A stretch of 64,000 bases of DNA from Alterinioella nitratireducens (lineage in GTDB: Bacteria > Pseudomonadota > Alphaproteobacteria > Rhodobacterales > Rhodobacteraceae), in the NCBI RefSeq assembly GCF_013155465.1, contig NZ_JABJVX010000006.1:1-64000 (forward strand). Direction: 5' to 3'. Positions 47,282 to 57,803 of the stretch are shown one piece after another (the stretch's first letter is position 1; each line of letters opens with the position of its first letter). Made by a program: the position numbers and the translations under genes. The notes beneath the pieces were generated by a model. The model was not told the DNA's origin, made no database searches, and saw only the letters and a program-made list of their open reading frames with translations.

Positions 47282-48157
47282 ATGAGCATTCAATCAATCG
47301 GTATCGTCGGCGCGGGCCAGATGGGCAACGGCATCGCGCATGTCTGCTCGCTTGCAGGCTATGATGTTGTGATGACTGACATTTCCCAGGAAAGCCTGGA
47401 TGCCGCCATGGCCCTGATCGGGCGTAACCTGGATCGCCAGGTCAGCCGCGAGAAGGTCAGCCAGGCAGACCGCGACGCCGCCCTCGACCGCATCACCACC
47501 ACGCTGACGCTGACCGACCTGGGGCGCTGCGACCTGATCATCGAGGCCGCGACCGAACGCGAAACCGTCAAGCAGGCGATTTTCGAAGACCTTCTGCCGC
47601 ATCTCAAGCCCAACACGATCCTGACCTCGAACACCTCCTCGATCTCGATCACCCGGCTCGCCAGCCGCACCGACCGGCCCGAGAAATTCATGGGCTTCCA
47701 CTTCATGAACCCGGTGCCCGTGATGCAGCTGGTCGAACTGATCCGCGGCATCGCCACCGACGAGCCCACCTTCAAGGCCTGCCAGGAGGTCGTCGACCGC
47801 CTCGGCAAGACCGCCGCCACGGCGGAAGACTTCCCCGCCTTCATCGTCAACCGCATCCTGATGCCGATGATCAACGAGGCGGTCTACACGCTCTATGAAG
47901 GGGTCGGGAACGTCAAATCCATCGACGAATCGCTGAAACTGGGCGCAAACCACCCGATGGGGCCGCTGGAACTGGCAGATTTCATCGGGCTGGACACCTG
48001 CCTTGCGATCATGAACGTTCTGCATGAGGGGCTGGCCGACACCAAGTATCGCCCCTGCCCGCTGCTCACCAAATATGTCGAGGCCGGCTGGCTCGGTCGC
48101 AAGACGCAACGCGGCTTCTACGACTATCGCGGCGAAACGCCCGTCCCGACGCGCTGA
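47282..48157 (+). CDS. 3-hydroxybutyryl-CoA dehydrogenase
   Basis: A 291-residue NAD(P)-dependent 3-hydroxyacyl-CoA dehydrogenase. The Rossmann motif GAGQMGNGIAHVCSLAGYDV is at residues 10-29. The catalytic histidine lies in GFHFMNPVPVMQLVELI (near residue 140), with the conserved ENTSSI-like SNTSSISIT and NRILMPMINEAV motifs. The ATG at 47282 gives the family start. It can act in beta-oxidation, butanoate or polyhydroxybutyrate-linked acetyl-CoA metabolism; which one is not decided by context. Confidence 0.92.
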   Translation: MSIQSIGIVGAGQMGNGIAHVCSLAGYDVVMTDISQESLDAAMALIGRNLDRQVSREKVSQADRDAALDRITTTLTLTDLGRCDLIIEAATERETVKQAIFEDLLPHLKPNTILTSNTSSISITRLASRTDRPEKFMGFHFMNPVPVMQLVELIRGIATDEPTFKACQEVVDRLGKTAATAEDFPAFIVNRILMPMINEAVYTLYEGVGNVKSIDESLKLGANHPMGPLELADFIGLDTCLAIMNVLHEGLADTKYRPCPLLTKYVEAGWLGRKTQRGFYDYRGETPVPTR

Positions 48158-48184
48158 TCTCTTTCATTTTGGTAAAAATACTTC

Positions 48185-48236
48185 GGGGGGGGTTTGGGGG
48201 GCTGGCCCCCCAACCGGTCGGATTGCCGAAGGCAAT
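48185..48236. repeat. G-tract and hairpins between the hydroxyacyl-CoA dehydrogenase and acyltransferase genes
   Basis: A run of eight Gs (48185-48192), then a 20-nt palindrome TTGGGGGGCTGGCCCCCCAA (48194-48213) and a short hairpin ATTGCC-GAA-GGCAAT (48222-48236). They separate two convergent genes and may act as a two-way transcription block, although neither strand has a clean U-tract directly after the stem. Confidence 0.6.
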
Positions 48237-48253
48237 TCGAAACCACACGGGCG

Positions 48254-49171
48254 TCACCCCCGATCGGGATCGCTCTTCAAGGACAGCGTGCGCTCACGCA
48301 GCCAGGCCATGAACTGGCGCGGATGGGTGATGCGGTCTTCCCATTCCTCCGGCCCGATCGGCTTGCCGATGATCGGGGCTTGCGGCTTGTCGAAGCTCTT
48401 GACCACCTCGTGCAGGAGCAACCCCTGCCGGATCGCGGGCGAGACGCGGTTGGCGATCTGGTAGGCGCGCGAATTGGTGCCCTGGAAATAGCACGGCACG
48501 ATGGTGGCACCCGATTTGCGGATCATCTTGGCGGTGAAGACATTCCATTCCGCCTCGATCACGGGGCCGAACATGGTCTCCGAGGTCGCCACCACGCCCG
48601 AGGGAAACAGCGCGATCAACCCGCCCTCGCCCAGGTGTTCCATACATTGCCCGCGCATCCGGATCATCTCGCGCTGCGCGTCGGGCTGGTGCGGGAAAGG
48701 CACCGGGATCATGTAGCTGGCGGCACTCTCGTCGATGCCGGTCAGGATCGAGCGGGTCAGGATCCGGTAATCGTTGCGCCGCCGCCCGATCAGGTCGGCC
48801 AGGATCATGCCATCGACCAGCCCATGCGGATGGTTGGCCACGAAGACCACCGGCCCGGTGGCGGGGATGCGGTCCAATTGGTGCTGCGGCGTCTGCAACT
48901 CGATCCCCATCACCTGCATCGTCGCGGGCCAGAAGGCCTGCCCCTTGAAGGTGCCCAGGTTCTCGAAGGCGCGGACCCGGCGGATGATGGTGATCTTGCC
49001 GGTCATCCACTCGATCGCGTTGATCACGAAGCGGACCAGGGGCGTGTCGAAGCTGTTGGCATAGGTCAGCGACCGGCGGTCATAGACAACCGGCGAGCCC
49101 TGATCCTGCGCCGGGCCCTGGGTCCGGTCATTTGGCGTTGTGGTATCCGTCAATCCCACGAAACCCCTCAT
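48254..49171 (-). CDS. Lysophospholipid acyltransferase family protein
   Basis: A 305-residue protein of the PlsC-like acyltransferase family. The catalytic histidine motif appears as VANHPHGLVDG and the substrate-binding motif as LFPSGVVATSETMFG. It differs from housekeeping PlsC in length and in carrying an N-terminal region of about 90 residues with a helix near FVINAIEWMTGKITII. ATG 49169-49171 follows AAAGGA. It lies 20 bp after the HPr gene, so it may be the last gene of the phosphorelay operon. Acyl acceptor unknown. Confidence 0.82.
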   Translation of the reverse strand: MRGFVGLTDTTTPNDRTQGPAQDQGSPVVYDRRSLTYANSFDTPLVRFVINAIEWMTGKITIIRRVRAFENLGTFKGQAFWPATMQVMGIELQTPQHQLDRIPATGPVVFVANHPHGLVDGMILADLIGRRRNDYRILTRSILTGIDESAASYMIPVPFPHQPDAQREMIRMRGQCMEHLGEGGLIALFPSGVVATSETMFGPVIEAEWNVFTAKMIRKSGATIVPCYFQGTNSRAYQIANRVSPAIRQGLLLHEVVKSFDKPQAPIIGKPIGPEEWEDRITHPRQFMAWLRERTLSLKSDPDRG

Positions 49172-49190
49172 TCCTTTGCCGAGAGCCGCC

Positions 49191-49469
49191 CTACATCCCT
49201 TCGCCGAACTTGTCTGCCACAAGGGCGGCCAGGGCTTCGGCCAGCGCAGCCGCCTCCGGCCCGCTGATCTCGACCTCAATAGTGGTTCCGACCGATGCTG
49301 CCAACATCAAAAGGCCCATGATCGAATCCCCGGCGGCACTCAGCCCATCCTTGTAGACGGTTGCCGTTGCGTCATGTTCCTCGACCGCCTCGACGAATTT
49401 GGCCGAGGCGCGGGCATGCAGGCCCTTGACGTTGACGATCTTCAACTCCTGGCGAATGGGGCCGCTCAT
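49191..49469 (-). CDS. HPr-family phosphocarrier protein
   Basis: A 92-residue HPr. The phosphohistidine is His18 in KGLHARASAKF, and the regulatory serine is Ser49 in GDSIMGLLML, the site used by HprK. The start overlaps the EIIA stop by 4 bp. No enzyme I gene is in the window, so the phosphate donor must be encoded elsewhere. Function is likely regulatory rather than sugar uptake, as no permease is nearby. Confidence 0.94.
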   Translation of the reverse strand: MSGPIRQELKIVNVKGLHARASAKFVEAVEEHDATATVYKDGLSAAGDSIMGLLMLAASVGTTIEVEISGPEAAALAEALAALVADKFGEGM

Positions 49470-49858
49470 TCCGGGCTGCCGTCGAAGCTGTTGATGTAGC
49501 GGCGCCCGGCCTCGGCGGCCATCTCGACGGCGCGACCCACGGGCTGGTTGCGCGATTTGGCCAGCTTGATCAGCATCGGCAGGTTCACCCCCGTCAGGAT
49601 CTTGCGATTGGAGGGCCGGCAGGCGCGCAGCGACAGGTTCGAGGGCGAGCCGCCGAACATGTCCGTCACCACCACCACGCCGTCGCCCTCGTCCACCGCA
49701 TCCGCCGCGTCGCAGATCTCGCGCTGGCGGCGGCTCCGATCGTCATCGGCCCCGATCGAGATCGACAACATGCCCGCCTGGCGGCCGACGACATGTTCGA
49801 CAGCCTTGTGCAGCTCCCGCGCCAGGCCCCCATGTGCCACGATCACGATACCGATCAA
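49466..49858 (-). CDS. PTS EIIA component, mannose type
   Basis: A 130-residue EIIA-Man-like domain. The phosphorylated histidine is His9 in GIVIVAHGGLA; VVVVTDMFGGSPSNLSL and the GVNLPMLIKL segment are family signatures. It appears to start with TTG (49856-49858). A lone EIIA with HPr, HprK and RapZ and no transporter subunits is the regulatory, incomplete PTS of alphaproteobacteria. Confidence 0.92.
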   Translation of the reverse strand: MIGIVIVAHGGLARELHKAVEHVVGRQAGMLSISIGADDDRSRRQREICDAADAVDEGDGVVVVTDMFGGSPSNLSLRACRPSNRKILTGVNLPMLIKLAKSRNQPVGRAVEMAAEAGRRYINSFDGSPE

Positions 49859-49876
49859 TTGGATTTATCCCAAGTT

Positions 49877-50773
49877 TCACAAGGGGCCCGCGGCCCCCCG
49901 TCGTTCGATCTCCCGATGTCGTTTAGACACCTGCCAACCGTCTTGTGCAAGGTGGGCGGCCAGCTTTTCGGCCATCGCGACGGATCGGTGTTGCCCTCCG
50001 GTACACCCGAAGGCGATGGAGAGATGCGCCTTTCCCTCATCGCGATAGGCGGGCAGCAGCGTTTCAACCAGCGCGGTCACCTGGGTCAGGAAGGGCGCAA
50101 AGCGCGCATCCTCGGCGATATGGGCGACCACGGCCGGGTCGCGCCCGTCGAGGCCGCGCAGGGCGGGTTCCCAATAGGGGTTGCGCAGGAACCGGCAATC
50201 CAGCACGAGGTCGGCCCCCGAGGGCAGCCCCCGCTTGTAGGAGAAGGACTGGATCGACAGCGCCAGCGCCTGTTGCCCGCCCGGTGCGAACCAGCGATGG
50301 ATCTCGGCGCGCAGGTCATGCGGGCTCATGGTCGAGGTGTCGATCAACAGCCCCGCCCGCGCCCTTACCGGGGCCAGCAGGTCGCGCTCCAGTTCGATCC
50401 CCAGGATCGGGCGGTCCTCGGGCGCCAGCGGATGACGGCGCCGGGTCTCGGAATAGCGCCGCACCAGCACCTCGGGGTCACAATCGAGGTAGACCAGGTC
50501 GGTCAGGTAGGTGGGGTTTTCCGCCAGCCGGTCCACCGCCCCGATCAGCGCCTGCGCCGAATAGTCCCGGTTGCGCGTATCTGTGCCCAGCGCCAGTGGC
50601 CGGGCCAGCGGCGGGCCGTCCAGAAGGCGCGGCAGCAGGGTCAGGGGCAGGTTGTCGATCGCCTCATAGCCCAGATCCTCCAGCGCCCGGATCGCGGTCG
50701 AGCGTCCCGCGCCCGAAGGCCCGGAGACGAAGACGATGCGCATCGCCTCTTCATCTTGGCTGGATTGTGTCAT
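49877..50773 (-). CDS. rapZ: RapZ-family nucleotide-binding protein
   Basis: A 298-residue RapZ (YvcJ) protein. The Walker A motif is GPSGAGRST (residues 18-26). The C-terminal domain has the [10 protein letters not shown] motif near residue 265, which binds small RNA or a metabolite in E. coli RapZ. The ATG at 50771-50773 follows GGAG. In E. coli it directs RNase E to GlmZ; GlmZ is not known in alphaproteobacteria, so the partner RNA here is unknown. Three bases separate it from hprK. Confidence 0.93.
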   Translation of the reverse strand: MTQSSQDEEAMRIVFVSGPSGAGRSTAIRALEDLGYEAIDNLPLTLLPRLLDGPPLARPLALGTDTRNRDYSAQALIGAVDRLAENPTYLTDLVYLDCDPEVLVRRYSETRRRHPLAPEDRPILGIELERDLLAPVRARAGLLIDTSTMSPHDLRAEIHRWFAPGGQQALALSIQSFSYKRGLPSGADLVLDCRFLRNPYWEPALRGLDGRDPAVVAHIAEDARFAPFLTQVTALVETLLPAYRDEGKAHLSIAFGCTGGQHRSVAMAEKLAAHLAQDGWQVSKRHREIERRGAAGPL

Positions 50774-50776
50774 CGC

Positions 50777-51235
50777 CTACTCCGCGCGTCCCTGGGCCAG
50801 ATATTGGCAGAGCGCGGGCCCCAGACAAGGGTGCGCCCTGCCACGGATCAACGCGACGGGACCGCCGGGGGCATCCGTCACGCGCCAGGGCGGCAGGCGG
50901 TCGGGCTCCTCCCGGTCCAGATCGACCACGGCGATCAGCGCGGCACCGGCGACCGGCTCGGCCTGCAGCAGCCCGATGCCCCGCGCCTCGATCATCGCGG
51001 GCGCGGTCCGGGGCCGGTGCATCCGGTTCGCCCCGTCCAGCCACAGCCCGTCATCCGAAATGAGCCGCGCCCCCCGCGCCATCATCTCCAGCGCGAGGCT
51101 GGACTTGCCGCTGCCCGAGGCGCCGATGATCGCCAGCCCGCGATCCCCCATCGCCACCCCGGTGGCGCGCAGGTAATCGCCCTCTTCGCTGCGGTGAAGA
51201 AAGGCCGCAAGCCGGGTCCAGTCGGCGTCAGACAC
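50777..51235 (-). CDS. hprK: HPr kinase/phosphorylase, short form
   Basis: A 152-residue HprK consisting only of the catalytic C-terminal half, as is usual in alphaproteobacteria. The P-loop is GASGSGKSS (residues 38-46); LISDDGLWL follows, where the acidic residues bind metal. It starts with GTG (51233-51235), 5 bp after the chvG stop. It phosphorylates the regulatory serine of HPr in response to energy state. Confidence 0.92.
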   Translation of the reverse strand: MSDADWTRLAAFLHRSEEGDYLRATGVAMGDRGLAIIGASGSGKSSLALEMMARGARLISDDGLWLDGANRMHRPRTAPAMIEARGIGLLQAEPVAGAALIAVVDLDREEPDRLPPWRVTDAPGGPVALIRGRAHPCLGPALCQYLAQGRAE

Positions 51236-51240
51236 CCGGC

Positions 51241-52974
51241 CTAAAGCGGCAGGCCGACGACGAAACGCGCGCCCAGCGGGTCCGAGGTCATGTCGGCCTC
51301 GGTCGGGCGGATGTTCTCGGCCCAGATGACGCCGCCATGCGCCTCGACGATCTGCTTGGAAATCGCCAGCCCGAGGCCGGAATGGTCGCCGAACTGCTGC
51401 ACCGGGCGTTCCGAATAGAAACGGTTGAACACCTTTGTCAGGGCGGTTTCCGGAATGCCCGGCCCGGTATCCTCGACCACGACCAGCACCCGGTTGTCGC
51501 GCTGCCGCGCCCAGATGCGCACGGCATCGCCGGTATCGCAGAAGGAGATCGCGTTGGTGATCAGGTTGACGAAGACCTGTGCCAGCCGCCCCTCAAGCCC
51601 CTGCACACGGATCGGTTCGGCGGGCAGGTCCGAGATGAACTCGATCCCGCGCCCGCGCGCATCCTCGGCATTGTATTCGGCCAGGTTGGTCAGCATCCGG
51701 ACCAGGTCGAACTCCTCCTCCTCCTCCTTCACCAGCTCACTGTCGAGCCGCGAGGCGTTGGAGATGTCCGAGACCAGCCGGTCCAGCCGCCGCACGTCAT
51801 GTTCGATGACCTCCAGGAGGCGCTTGCGCTGATCGTCGGTGCGCGCGACATGCATGGTGCCGACGGCCGATCGCAACGAGGCGAGCGGGTTCTTGATTTC
51901 ATGCGCGACATCGGCGGCAAACTGTTCATTGCCGTCGATCCGGTCATAGAGTGCCGCCACCATTCCGCGTAACGCCCCCGAAAGACGCCCGATCTCGTCG
52001 GGGCGCCCCGTCAGGTCGGGAATGCGCACGCGGGTCGGGCTCATCTTGCGGGCGTTCTTGTCGCGGCCCAGTTCGGCGGCGGCGGCCAGGTCGGCCAGCG
52101 GATTGGCGATATTGGCGGCCAGCAGCAGGCTGAGCCCGATGGCGACCAGAAGCGCCACGAAGAAGATCTGCAGCACCTGTTCGCGTTCGGCGCGCACAAG
52201 CTGGTCGATCTCACCCGCCGCGGTTGCGACAGTGACGACACCGACGATGCCATTCGGCCCCTCGATCGGGGTTGCCGCGATAAAGACCGCGCCCGGATGA
52301 CTGGCACTGCCGCGCAGCACGGTGACACCCTCCAGCGCCTCGCCGATCATCGCCTCGGCCATGTCCTGGGCCGACACAGGCTCACGCGTCGTGTCGGACG
52401 AGGACAGCGCGCCCGCGATGACATCCCAGAACCAGTTCAGGAAATCCGTGATCGGCTGGGTGGTGAAATTCGGGTCGGTAATGCCCTCGATGGGCGGGGC
52501 CTGTGCGGTCTCGATGCTGTCGGTGGAGGCCACAAGGCTGGCATCGGGCGCGTAGACATAGACATCCAGGCCCCGGTCCAGGCCGATCCGGCCCAGAACC
52601 TCCTCGGGGTCGATCCCGTCGCGGGTGACCAGGTTGGCCGGTGCCGTGCGCGGCAGGCTGGCCTCGAAGATGTCGGCGACAAGCTGCGCCTCGACCGCCA
52701 GCGCGCGTTCGCGTTGCAGCACCAGGCTGTCGCGGAAGGAATTGACGAAGAGGACGCCGCCCACCAGCACCACAAGGGCGATGGTGTTGAAGACCAGGAT
52801 CTTGCGCGCCAGCGGCGAGCCACGCAGCGCCACGAAGCCGCGCTTGGCACGGGCATCGCGCAGCTCGGACTCGACTGCCCCCGCGGGCCGGTCCCAATCC
52901 TCGCCCAGCACGATCTCGGAGCCCTGATCGCTGCGTCTGGTCGGTTGCATGCCGATATCCGAGGCCAGTGTCAT
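51241..52974 (-). CDS. chvG: Sensor histidine kinase ChvG
   Basis: A 577-residue inner-membrane kinase. An N-terminal helix (about residues 58-78), a periplasmic stimulus-sensing domain of about 190 residues, a second helix (about 270-292), HAMP, and the HisKA site with His358 in DVAHEIKNPLASLRSA are visible. The ATPase domain has DTGPGIPE and GLGLAISKQIVEAHGG. In rhizobia and Agrobacterium, ChvG senses acidity or envelope stress and controls exopolysaccharide and carbon genes. Its stop lies just before the GTG of hprK and it directly follows chvI. Confidence 0.94.
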   Translation of the reverse strand: MTLASDIGMQPTRRSDQGSEIVLGEDWDRPAGAVESELRDARAKRGFVALRGSPLARKILVFNTIALVVLVGGVLFVNSFRDSLVLQRERALAVEAQLVADIFEASLPRTAPANLVTRDGIDPEEVLGRIGLDRGLDVYVYAPDASLVASTDSIETAQAPPIEGITDPNFTTQPITDFLNWFWDVIAGALSSSDTTREPVSAQDMAEAMIGEALEGVTVLRGSASHPGAVFIAATPIEGPNGIVGVVTVATAAGEIDQLVRAEREQVLQIFFVALLVAIGLSLLLAANIANPLADLAAAAELGRDKNARKMSPTRVRIPDLTGRPDEIGRLSGALRGMVAALYDRIDGNEQFAADVAHEIKNPLASLRSAVGTMHVARTDDQRKRLLEVIEHDVRRLDRLVSDISNASRLDSELVKEEEEEFDLVRMLTNLAEYNAEDARGRGIEFISDLPAEPIRVQGLEGRLAQVFVNLITNAISFCDTGDAVRIWARQRDNRVLVVVEDTGPGIPETALTKVFNRFYSERPVQQFGDHSGLGLAISKQIVEAHGGVIWAENIRPTEADMTSDPLGARFVVGLPL

Positions 52975-53676
52975 CTACTCTTCGTTATATCTGTAGCCGA
53001 TACCATAGAGCGTCTCGATCGCCGAGAAATCGCCGTCAACCTCGCGCATCTTCTTGCGCAGCCGCTTGATGTGGCTGTCGATGGTGCGGTCATCGACATA
53101 GACCTGCTCGTCATAGGCCACATCCATCAGCTGATCGCGGCTTTTGACGAAACCGGGGCGCTGCGCCAGAGCCTGCAACAGCAGGAATTCCGTGACGGTC
53201 AGCGACACATCCCTGTCCTTCCACTTCACCGCGTGGCGCAGCGGGTCCATGGTCAGCTGGCCGCGGCTCATGATCTGGCTTTCCTCGGGCGCGTCGCCCG
53301 AATCCGAGGCGATCGCCTCCTGCCGCCGCAGGATGGACCGGATGCGTTCGACCAGCAGGCGCTGCGAAAACGGCTTGCGCACGTAATCGTCGGCGCCCAT
53401 GCGCAGGCCCATCAACTCGTCGATCTCATCATCCTTGGAGGTCAGGAAAATGACCGGCACCGCGCTTTTCTGGCGCAACCGCTGGAGCAGGTCCATGCCG
53501 TCCATGCGCGGCATCTTGATGTCCAGAACGGCCAGTTCCGGCATCCGCCGGGTGAACGCCTCAAGCGCCGATTGTCCGTCATTGTAGGTTTCAACTTCAA
53601 AGCCTTCGGCCTCCAGTGTCATGGAGACGGAAGTCAGGATATTCCTGTCATCGTCGACAAGCGCGATCCTCGACAT
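52975..53676 (-). CDS. chvI: Response regulator ChvI
   Basis: A 233-residue OmpR-family regulator. The receiver domain has the acidic pocket VDDD (residues 7-10) and phospho-acceptor Asp52 in [10 protein letters not shown]. The winged-helix C-terminal domain includes [31 protein letters not shown]. It is the first gene of the operon and abuts chvG. A candidate promoter lies at 53730-53758. Confidence 0.95.
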   Translation of the reverse strand: MSRIALVDDDRNILTSVSMTLEAEGFEVETYNDGQSALEAFTRRMPELAVLDIKMPRMDGMDLLQRLRQKSAVPVIFLTSKDDEIDELMGLRMGADDYVRKPFSQRLLVERIRSILRRQEAIASDSGDAPEESQIMSRGQLTMDPLRHAVKWKDRDVSLTVTEFLLLQALAQRPGFVKSRDQLMDVAYDEQVYVDDRTIDSHIKRLRKKMREVDGDFSAIETLYGIGYRYNEE

Positions 53677-53989
53677 TGTGATGTGTCCTTATGCTGCCCG
53701 ATTAGTCTTATTTTTGACTTGTTTCGGCCATTGTCCCGTTTTCGGGCTTTAGAATCAATCTCTAAGTTGCGAATCACCTCATTGGGTGTGGTCGATTTTT
53801 CCCCAAACCGGCTTAAAGGGGTCCTAACAGCGTGAAATAGGTCACACTTGGTTGCGCTAACTGTGCGTTTGCGTCCTGTTCACCGCCGAAATCGCCATGT
53901 TATAGGAAGGCTGTCGCGGGCCGGTCCGCCCCGGTTGCGCATCAGGATTAACCCACCAGACGCCGCATCTTGGCGCAGGAGCTTGCCAT
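53677..53989. other. Divergent chvI / pckA control region
   Basis: 313 bp without a gene between chvI (minus) and pckA (plus). A chvI promoter candidate is listed separately. For pckA only a weak TTCACC / TATAGG pair (about 53879-53906, 16-bp spacing) is visible. An inverted GTCACAC...GTGTGG-type element may be regulatory but is not convincing. Confidence 0.4.
53730..53758 (-). promoter_or_regulatory. Candidate chvI operon promoter
   Basis: On the minus strand TTGATT (53753-53758) and GACAAT (53730-53735) are 17 bp apart, leaving a leader of about 45 nt. Confidence 0.45.
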
Positions 53990-55588
<1,599 letters not shown>

Positions 55589-55597
55589 CCCAAGGCG

Positions 55598-55662
55598 GGC
55601 GAGACTTTTCGAAAAGTCTCGCCAGAGCCTTCGAAGGCTCCGACGCGATATCGAAATCGCGT
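55598..55662. repeat. TCGA-centred palindrome triplet, locus 4
   Basis: Three palindromes in the convergent pckA/oxygenase gap: a perfect 26-bp one at 55598-55623 (core GAGACTTTTCGAAAAGTCTC), a 16-bp one at 55625-55640 (GAGCCTTCGAAGGCTC) and a 20-bp one at 55643-55662 (ACGCGATATCGAAATCGCGT) with one mismatched pair. The second is the same sequence as the core at 22540. The third looks like a one-base decay of the GATTTCGAAATC class. Confidence 0.88.
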
Positions 55663-55677
55663 GGACACGCTGCCTTC

Positions 55678-56736
55678 CTAATCCAACGGCGCGTGCAACC
55701 GCGTCTCGGGCGTGATGATGCCGCCGCGCTGGCCCACCTCCAACGATCCGTAGCGTTCGGCAAAGACCGGCGGCAACTCCCGATCACCGGGCAGCGACAG
55801 CCACAGCCGAAGCAGGTGCCGCCGATCCTTCGGGTCGGGCCAGTCCGTGAACCCGGTCCGGTCATGCAGCTGCGCGTGGTTGTAGACGAATTGCATGTCG
55901 CCCGGCTGCAACTGCATTTCGAAATGCAGCGCCGGATCGTTGGCCAGCGCATCGAACATGTCCAGCGCCGCGACATGGGTAGGCGTCAGCCGCATCGCCC
56001 CCTCGAAGCGCTGCGCAGAGTCGATATATTGCCGCTGGTAGAACACGGTCAGCTTGCCCCCATGCCAACTCAGCGGCGGGATCTCCATATAGGGCTTCGC
56101 CCCCTCCGGCACCTCGCCGCGCCGGTCGGTCGCAATGGGATCGAAGAGCCGCACCAGCAGGTCCGGGCGGCGCGCGCGCATGACATTATAGATGCTTTCG
56201 GCGCTGACCAGCAGGGATGTCCCCCCCTCCCGCGCCGTCTTTAGGCACAAAAGCCCGACCACATCGGCGCTGTCGGTGTGAAAGCTCTGCCGCGCCGAGG
56301 TCTGGTAGATGCGCGTCTTCGGATCATCGGCTTTCGCGCCGGTATCGCGGACATGGCCCAGGATATGCCCCGCCGCATTCTGTGATCTTGCCGAGCCCAG
56401 ATGCGCCCCGACGCCGCAAAAGATCGTGGCGGCCATGCGCTGATCGTAGCCCGCGACAGGCAACCCGCGCAGAACCTCGACGCCGACACCATGCAGGAGT
56501 TTCTCCCGCAACGCCGCAAGATGCGCGCCGAACCGGGGCAGCGGAAACGCCGCCGCCGTGATCTCTCCCACATCGCGGCCCAGCGACAGGTAGTGCCTGG
56601 CGGCGCCCTCAAGCTCCGCGATGTCTTCAGGCGCAAGCGTCGCCAGCCAGCGCTCGGGATCGGCGGCCATCTCGGGGCCCGCCCACGCGCCGGGGCCGGT
56701 GATGCGGTCGGGCAATTCGCTCAGGTCAATGCTCAT
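55678..56736 (-). CDS. TauD/TfdA-family dioxygenase
   Basis: A 352-residue 2-oxoglutarate/Fe(II) dioxygenase. The HxD iron motif is in SFHTDSADVVGLLCL (near residue 175) and the distal histidine in NHAQLHDRTGFTDW (near residue 290), followed by the arginine of HLLRLWLSLPGDR. These enzymes hydroxylate varied small substrates. A sulfite-exporter-like gene follows 9 bp upstream on the same strand, which might suggest sulfonate metabolism, but this is weak. Confidence 0.88.
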   Translation of the reverse strand: MSIDLSELPDRITGPGAWAGPEMAADPERWLATLAPEDIAELEGAARHYLSLGRDVGEITAAAFPLPRFGAHLAALREKLLHGVGVEVLRGLPVAGYDQRMAATIFCGVGAHLGSARSQNAAGHILGHVRDTGAKADDPKTRIYQTSARQSFHTDSADVVGLLCLKTAREGGTSLLVSAESIYNVMRARRPDLLVRLFDPIATDRRGEVPEGAKPYMEIPPLSWHGGKLTVFYQRQYIDSAQRFEGAMRLTPTHVAALDMFDALANDPALHFEMQLQPGDMQFVYNHAQLHDRTGFTDWPDPKDRRHLLRLWLSLPGDRELPPVFAERYGSLEVGQRGGIITPETRLHAPLD

Positions 56737-56745
56737 GCGCGCATC

Positions 56746-57507
56746 TCATGCGAAAAACGCCCGCCGCACAAGGTTGAGCCCCGCGATCAGCAGCACCATC
56801 AGCGTCATGCGCAGGAATTGCGCGCGGTCCATGCGGTCATTCATCCTCTGCCCGACCCACATGCCCAGCATGGCGGGGAGCACAAGGGTCGCCGAAAGCG
56901 GCACCGTCCCGGCGTTCAGCACGCCCGACCGCAGATGCGCCGCCAACAGCACGAGGCCGCCCAGGAAATAGACCATGCCCTGCACCCGCACATGCTCGCG
57001 CTTTTCCACGTCGAGCGAGGTCAGGTAGGCCACGGTCGGCGGCCCCCAGATCGCGGAGAACCCGCCCATCACCCCGCCGACCGCCCCGAAAAGGACGGTG
57101 GCCAGGCGGCGGCGATGCGGGGCCACGCGCAGCGGCACGCCCATCAGTTGCAGCGCCGAGTAGAGAGAGATCGGCACCCCGATCAGCGCAAAGAACAGCC
57201 ATTGCGGCAGGTCCAGCACGATCTGCGCGCTGACCATCATCACCGACATGCCGATCACGATGAACGGCCAATGCCCCCGGATCGAGTTCAGCGCCCCGCC
57301 AAGCCCCTGCCGGAACGCCTGCCAGCAATTGGCGACCACGGCGGGCAGGATCAAACCGGCCAGCGCGACCTCGGGCGGCAGGATCGCGCCCAGCCCCGAC
57401 ATCATGATCAGCGGCAGCGCAAAGCCGACCGCGCCCTTGACGAAACCGCCCAGGAAGGTGATGGCCAGCGCCAGCGCGAAGACCGGGACCGGGACCAGAT
57501 CGAACAT
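56746..57507 (-). CDS. TauE/SafE-family sulfite exporter-like permease
   Basis: A 253-residue inner-membrane protein with about eight helices. The GGFVKGAVGFALPLIMMSGL and GAVGGVMGGFSAIWGPPTVAYL repeats are the family signature. The ATG at 57505-57507 follows GGAGAGC; the open frame extends further but into the G-rich repeat region. Substrate unproven. The gene runs 9 bp before the TauD-like gene, so they are probably co-transcribed. Confidence 0.9.
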   Translation of the reverse strand: MFDLVPVPVFALALAITFLGGFVKGAVGFALPLIMMSGLGAILPPEVALAGLILPAVVANCWQAFRQGLGGALNSIRGHWPFIVIGMSVMMVSAQIVLDLPQWLFFALIGVPISLYSALQLMGVPLRVAPHRRRLATVLFGAVGGVMGGFSAIWGPPTVAYLTSLDVEKREHVRVQGMVYFLGGLVLLAAHLRSGVLNAGTVPLSATLVLPAMLGMWVGQRMNDRMDRAQFLRMTLMVLLIAGLNLVRRAFFA

Positions 57508-57624
57508 TGCGCAGCTCTCCGGAATTTGCCGCTGATACCGCTCCAGCCCTACCGTGTCCGCCCCGCGCCCGCACCCCCTTTTCGCGGGGGGCAAGACTGG
57601 TGCGGATTCGGGCGAATGTGCCGC

Positions 57625-57664
57625 GGGGGGTGTACAGGGGGTGCATCGGGGGGTGTACGGGGGG
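57625..57664 (+). repeat. Four-run G-quadruplex motif upstream of mcd and tauE
   Basis: Runs of 6, 5, 6 and 6 Gs at 57625-57630, 57637-57641, 57648-57653 and 57659-57664, with loops TGTACA, TGCATC and TGTAC. It also reads as a tandem repeat of a GGGGGGTGTAC-like unit. It lies in the divergent control region of the tauE-like gene and mcd. Confidence 0.85.
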
Positions 57665-57803
57665 TGACATGGGCAAATGGCGGTCATGACGCAGATCACA
57701 ACGCGACATTTTTGATCCGAAACAGGCCCTCTTTCGAATTAATCTTGCGCTGCACCTGCGAAAGGATTATCCCGGCCCAAAGCCCGAGAGACGGAGTTGC
57801 CCG

